Source: Acidobacteriota bacterium (GTDB taxonomy: Bacteria > Acidobacteriota > Blastocatellia > Pyrinomonadales > Pyrinomonadaceae). Taken from it: 64,000 bases of DNA. The DNA is taken from the NCBI GenBank assembly GCA_020199775.1, contig JAIVJZ010000006.1, positions 124,001 to 188,000 of the forward strand, in the 5' to 3' direction. Positions 63,737 through 64,000 of this stretch are shown here, piece after piece (positions within the stretch are counted from its first letter, which is position 1; each line of letters starts with the position of its first letter). Below the pieces are notes generated by a model. The model did not search any database. It had not been told where the DNA came from and saw only the letters and a list, made by a program, of their open reading frames with translations. Position numbers and translations under genes: made by a program.

Positions 63737-64000
63737 TCACTCCGTCAGGTTGCGGTCAACGCTGAGGGCGCGGATGGCGGCGTCGAGTTGCGGTTGGAGA
63801 CGCCCGCGTTCCTCGTTGGCGGCCTGCCGCTCCTTCGTGAGTTGTTCGATGCGCGTCTCCTGCTGGTCGGCCTTGGCGACGTAGCGCGCGATGAGTTGTT
63901 TGGCCTCGGCCGTCTGCGAGAGCGTTTCGATGTTCTCGCGCAGGCGCGTTTGATCCGCGCCGATCTCCGTGATCTCGGCCTCTATCGCCTGAAGGCGCGT
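63737..64000 (-). CDS. C-terminal part of a coiled-coil protein (partial)
   Basis: 87 residues are visible and the frame is open to the window end; it is not in the ORF track. Sequence includes TRLQAIEAEITEIGADQTRL, TLSQTAEAKQLIARYVAKAD, RIEQLTKERQAANEERGRLQ and ends LSVDRNLTE. Continuous heptad-like pattern, Gln/Glu/Arg-rich. Possibly the tail of a DUF4139-type or similar protein, but not enough is visible to assign a family. Confidence 0.65.
   Translation of the reverse strand, partial: TRLQAIEAEITEIGADQTRLRENIETLSQTAEAKQLIARYVAKADQQETRIEQLTKERQAANEERGRLQPQLDAAIRALSVDRNLTE

Overview
The window is about 64 kb of GC-rich bacterial chromosome. It carries roughly 50 tightly packed genes, with GTG and TTG starts fairly common. 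There are no rRNA, tRNA, CRISPR, transposase or phage genes. A bacillithiol enzyme (BshC), a likely bacillithiol-disulfide reductase (YpdA type), a free-standing atpD-atpC pair, an S46 peptidase, MacB-type permeases, secreted Ig/YVTN/lamin-tail proteins and DUF3072 together suggest an Acidobacteriota member, probably a Blastocatellia/Pyrinomonadaceae relative. This placement rests on gene content only.

Layout. 1-8.7 kb: end of a malic enzyme, a secreted protein, YpdA-type reductase, a giant membrane patatin and a DapA-family lyase. 8.7-12.7 kb: bshC and mutL. 12.8-20.3 kb, all minus: HAD phosphatase, S51-type peptidase, a biotin-dependent acyl-CoA carboxylase pair, small membrane proteins, CDP-alcohol phosphatidyltransferase, greA. 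20.4-22.9 kb, minus: pfkA and two adjacent genes that the ORF track breaks at in-frame UGA codons. Read through, they are a GrdB-like selenoprotein and a peroxiredoxin whose peroxidatic cysteine is selenocysteine. 23-32.3 kb: rRNA methyltransferase, S41 protease, glycosyltransferase, pdxJ, ruvB, atpC, atpD. 32.7-43.6 kb: secreted beta-propeller protein, lytic-transglycosylase-like protein, methylmalonyl-CoA mutase large subunit, hicBA, two oligopeptide ABC ATPases, a Yip1 protein. 43.7-52 kb: a MacAB-like exporter operon (adaptor, ATPase, two permeases) whose ATPase gene is broken and partly duplicated around a 3-kb AT-rich island coding for a secreted protein, a membrane-anchored thioredoxin-like protein and a Cys-rich secreted protein. 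52.3-59.4 kb: a signalling block (FHA protein, Ser/Thr kinase-FHA, RDD, TPR protein, FHA-GAF-PP2C phosphatase). 59.5-64 kb: DUF983, a decayed hicAB, a stand-alone PolX N-terminal domain, an S46 peptidase and a partial coiled-coil gene.

Functional themes. Thiol/selenol redox: BshC, YpdA, Sec-peroxiredoxin, GrdB-like selenoprotein, island thioredoxin. Propionyl/methylmalonyl-CoA metabolism: biotin carboxylase, biotin carrier, mutase. Regulated phosphorylation: kinase and PP2C phosphatase with FHA readers, three of them sharing an N-terminal zinc ribbon.

The most unusual non-coding feature is a set of about 15 intergenic hairpins. Both arms are built from tandem 7-bp words. The words differ between loci, but the 7-bp period and inverted architecture do not, and one family also conserves its loop. 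They resemble the heptameric STRR repeats of cyanobacteria, folded back as inverted repeats. All calls come from reading the sequence by eye; no database search was run.
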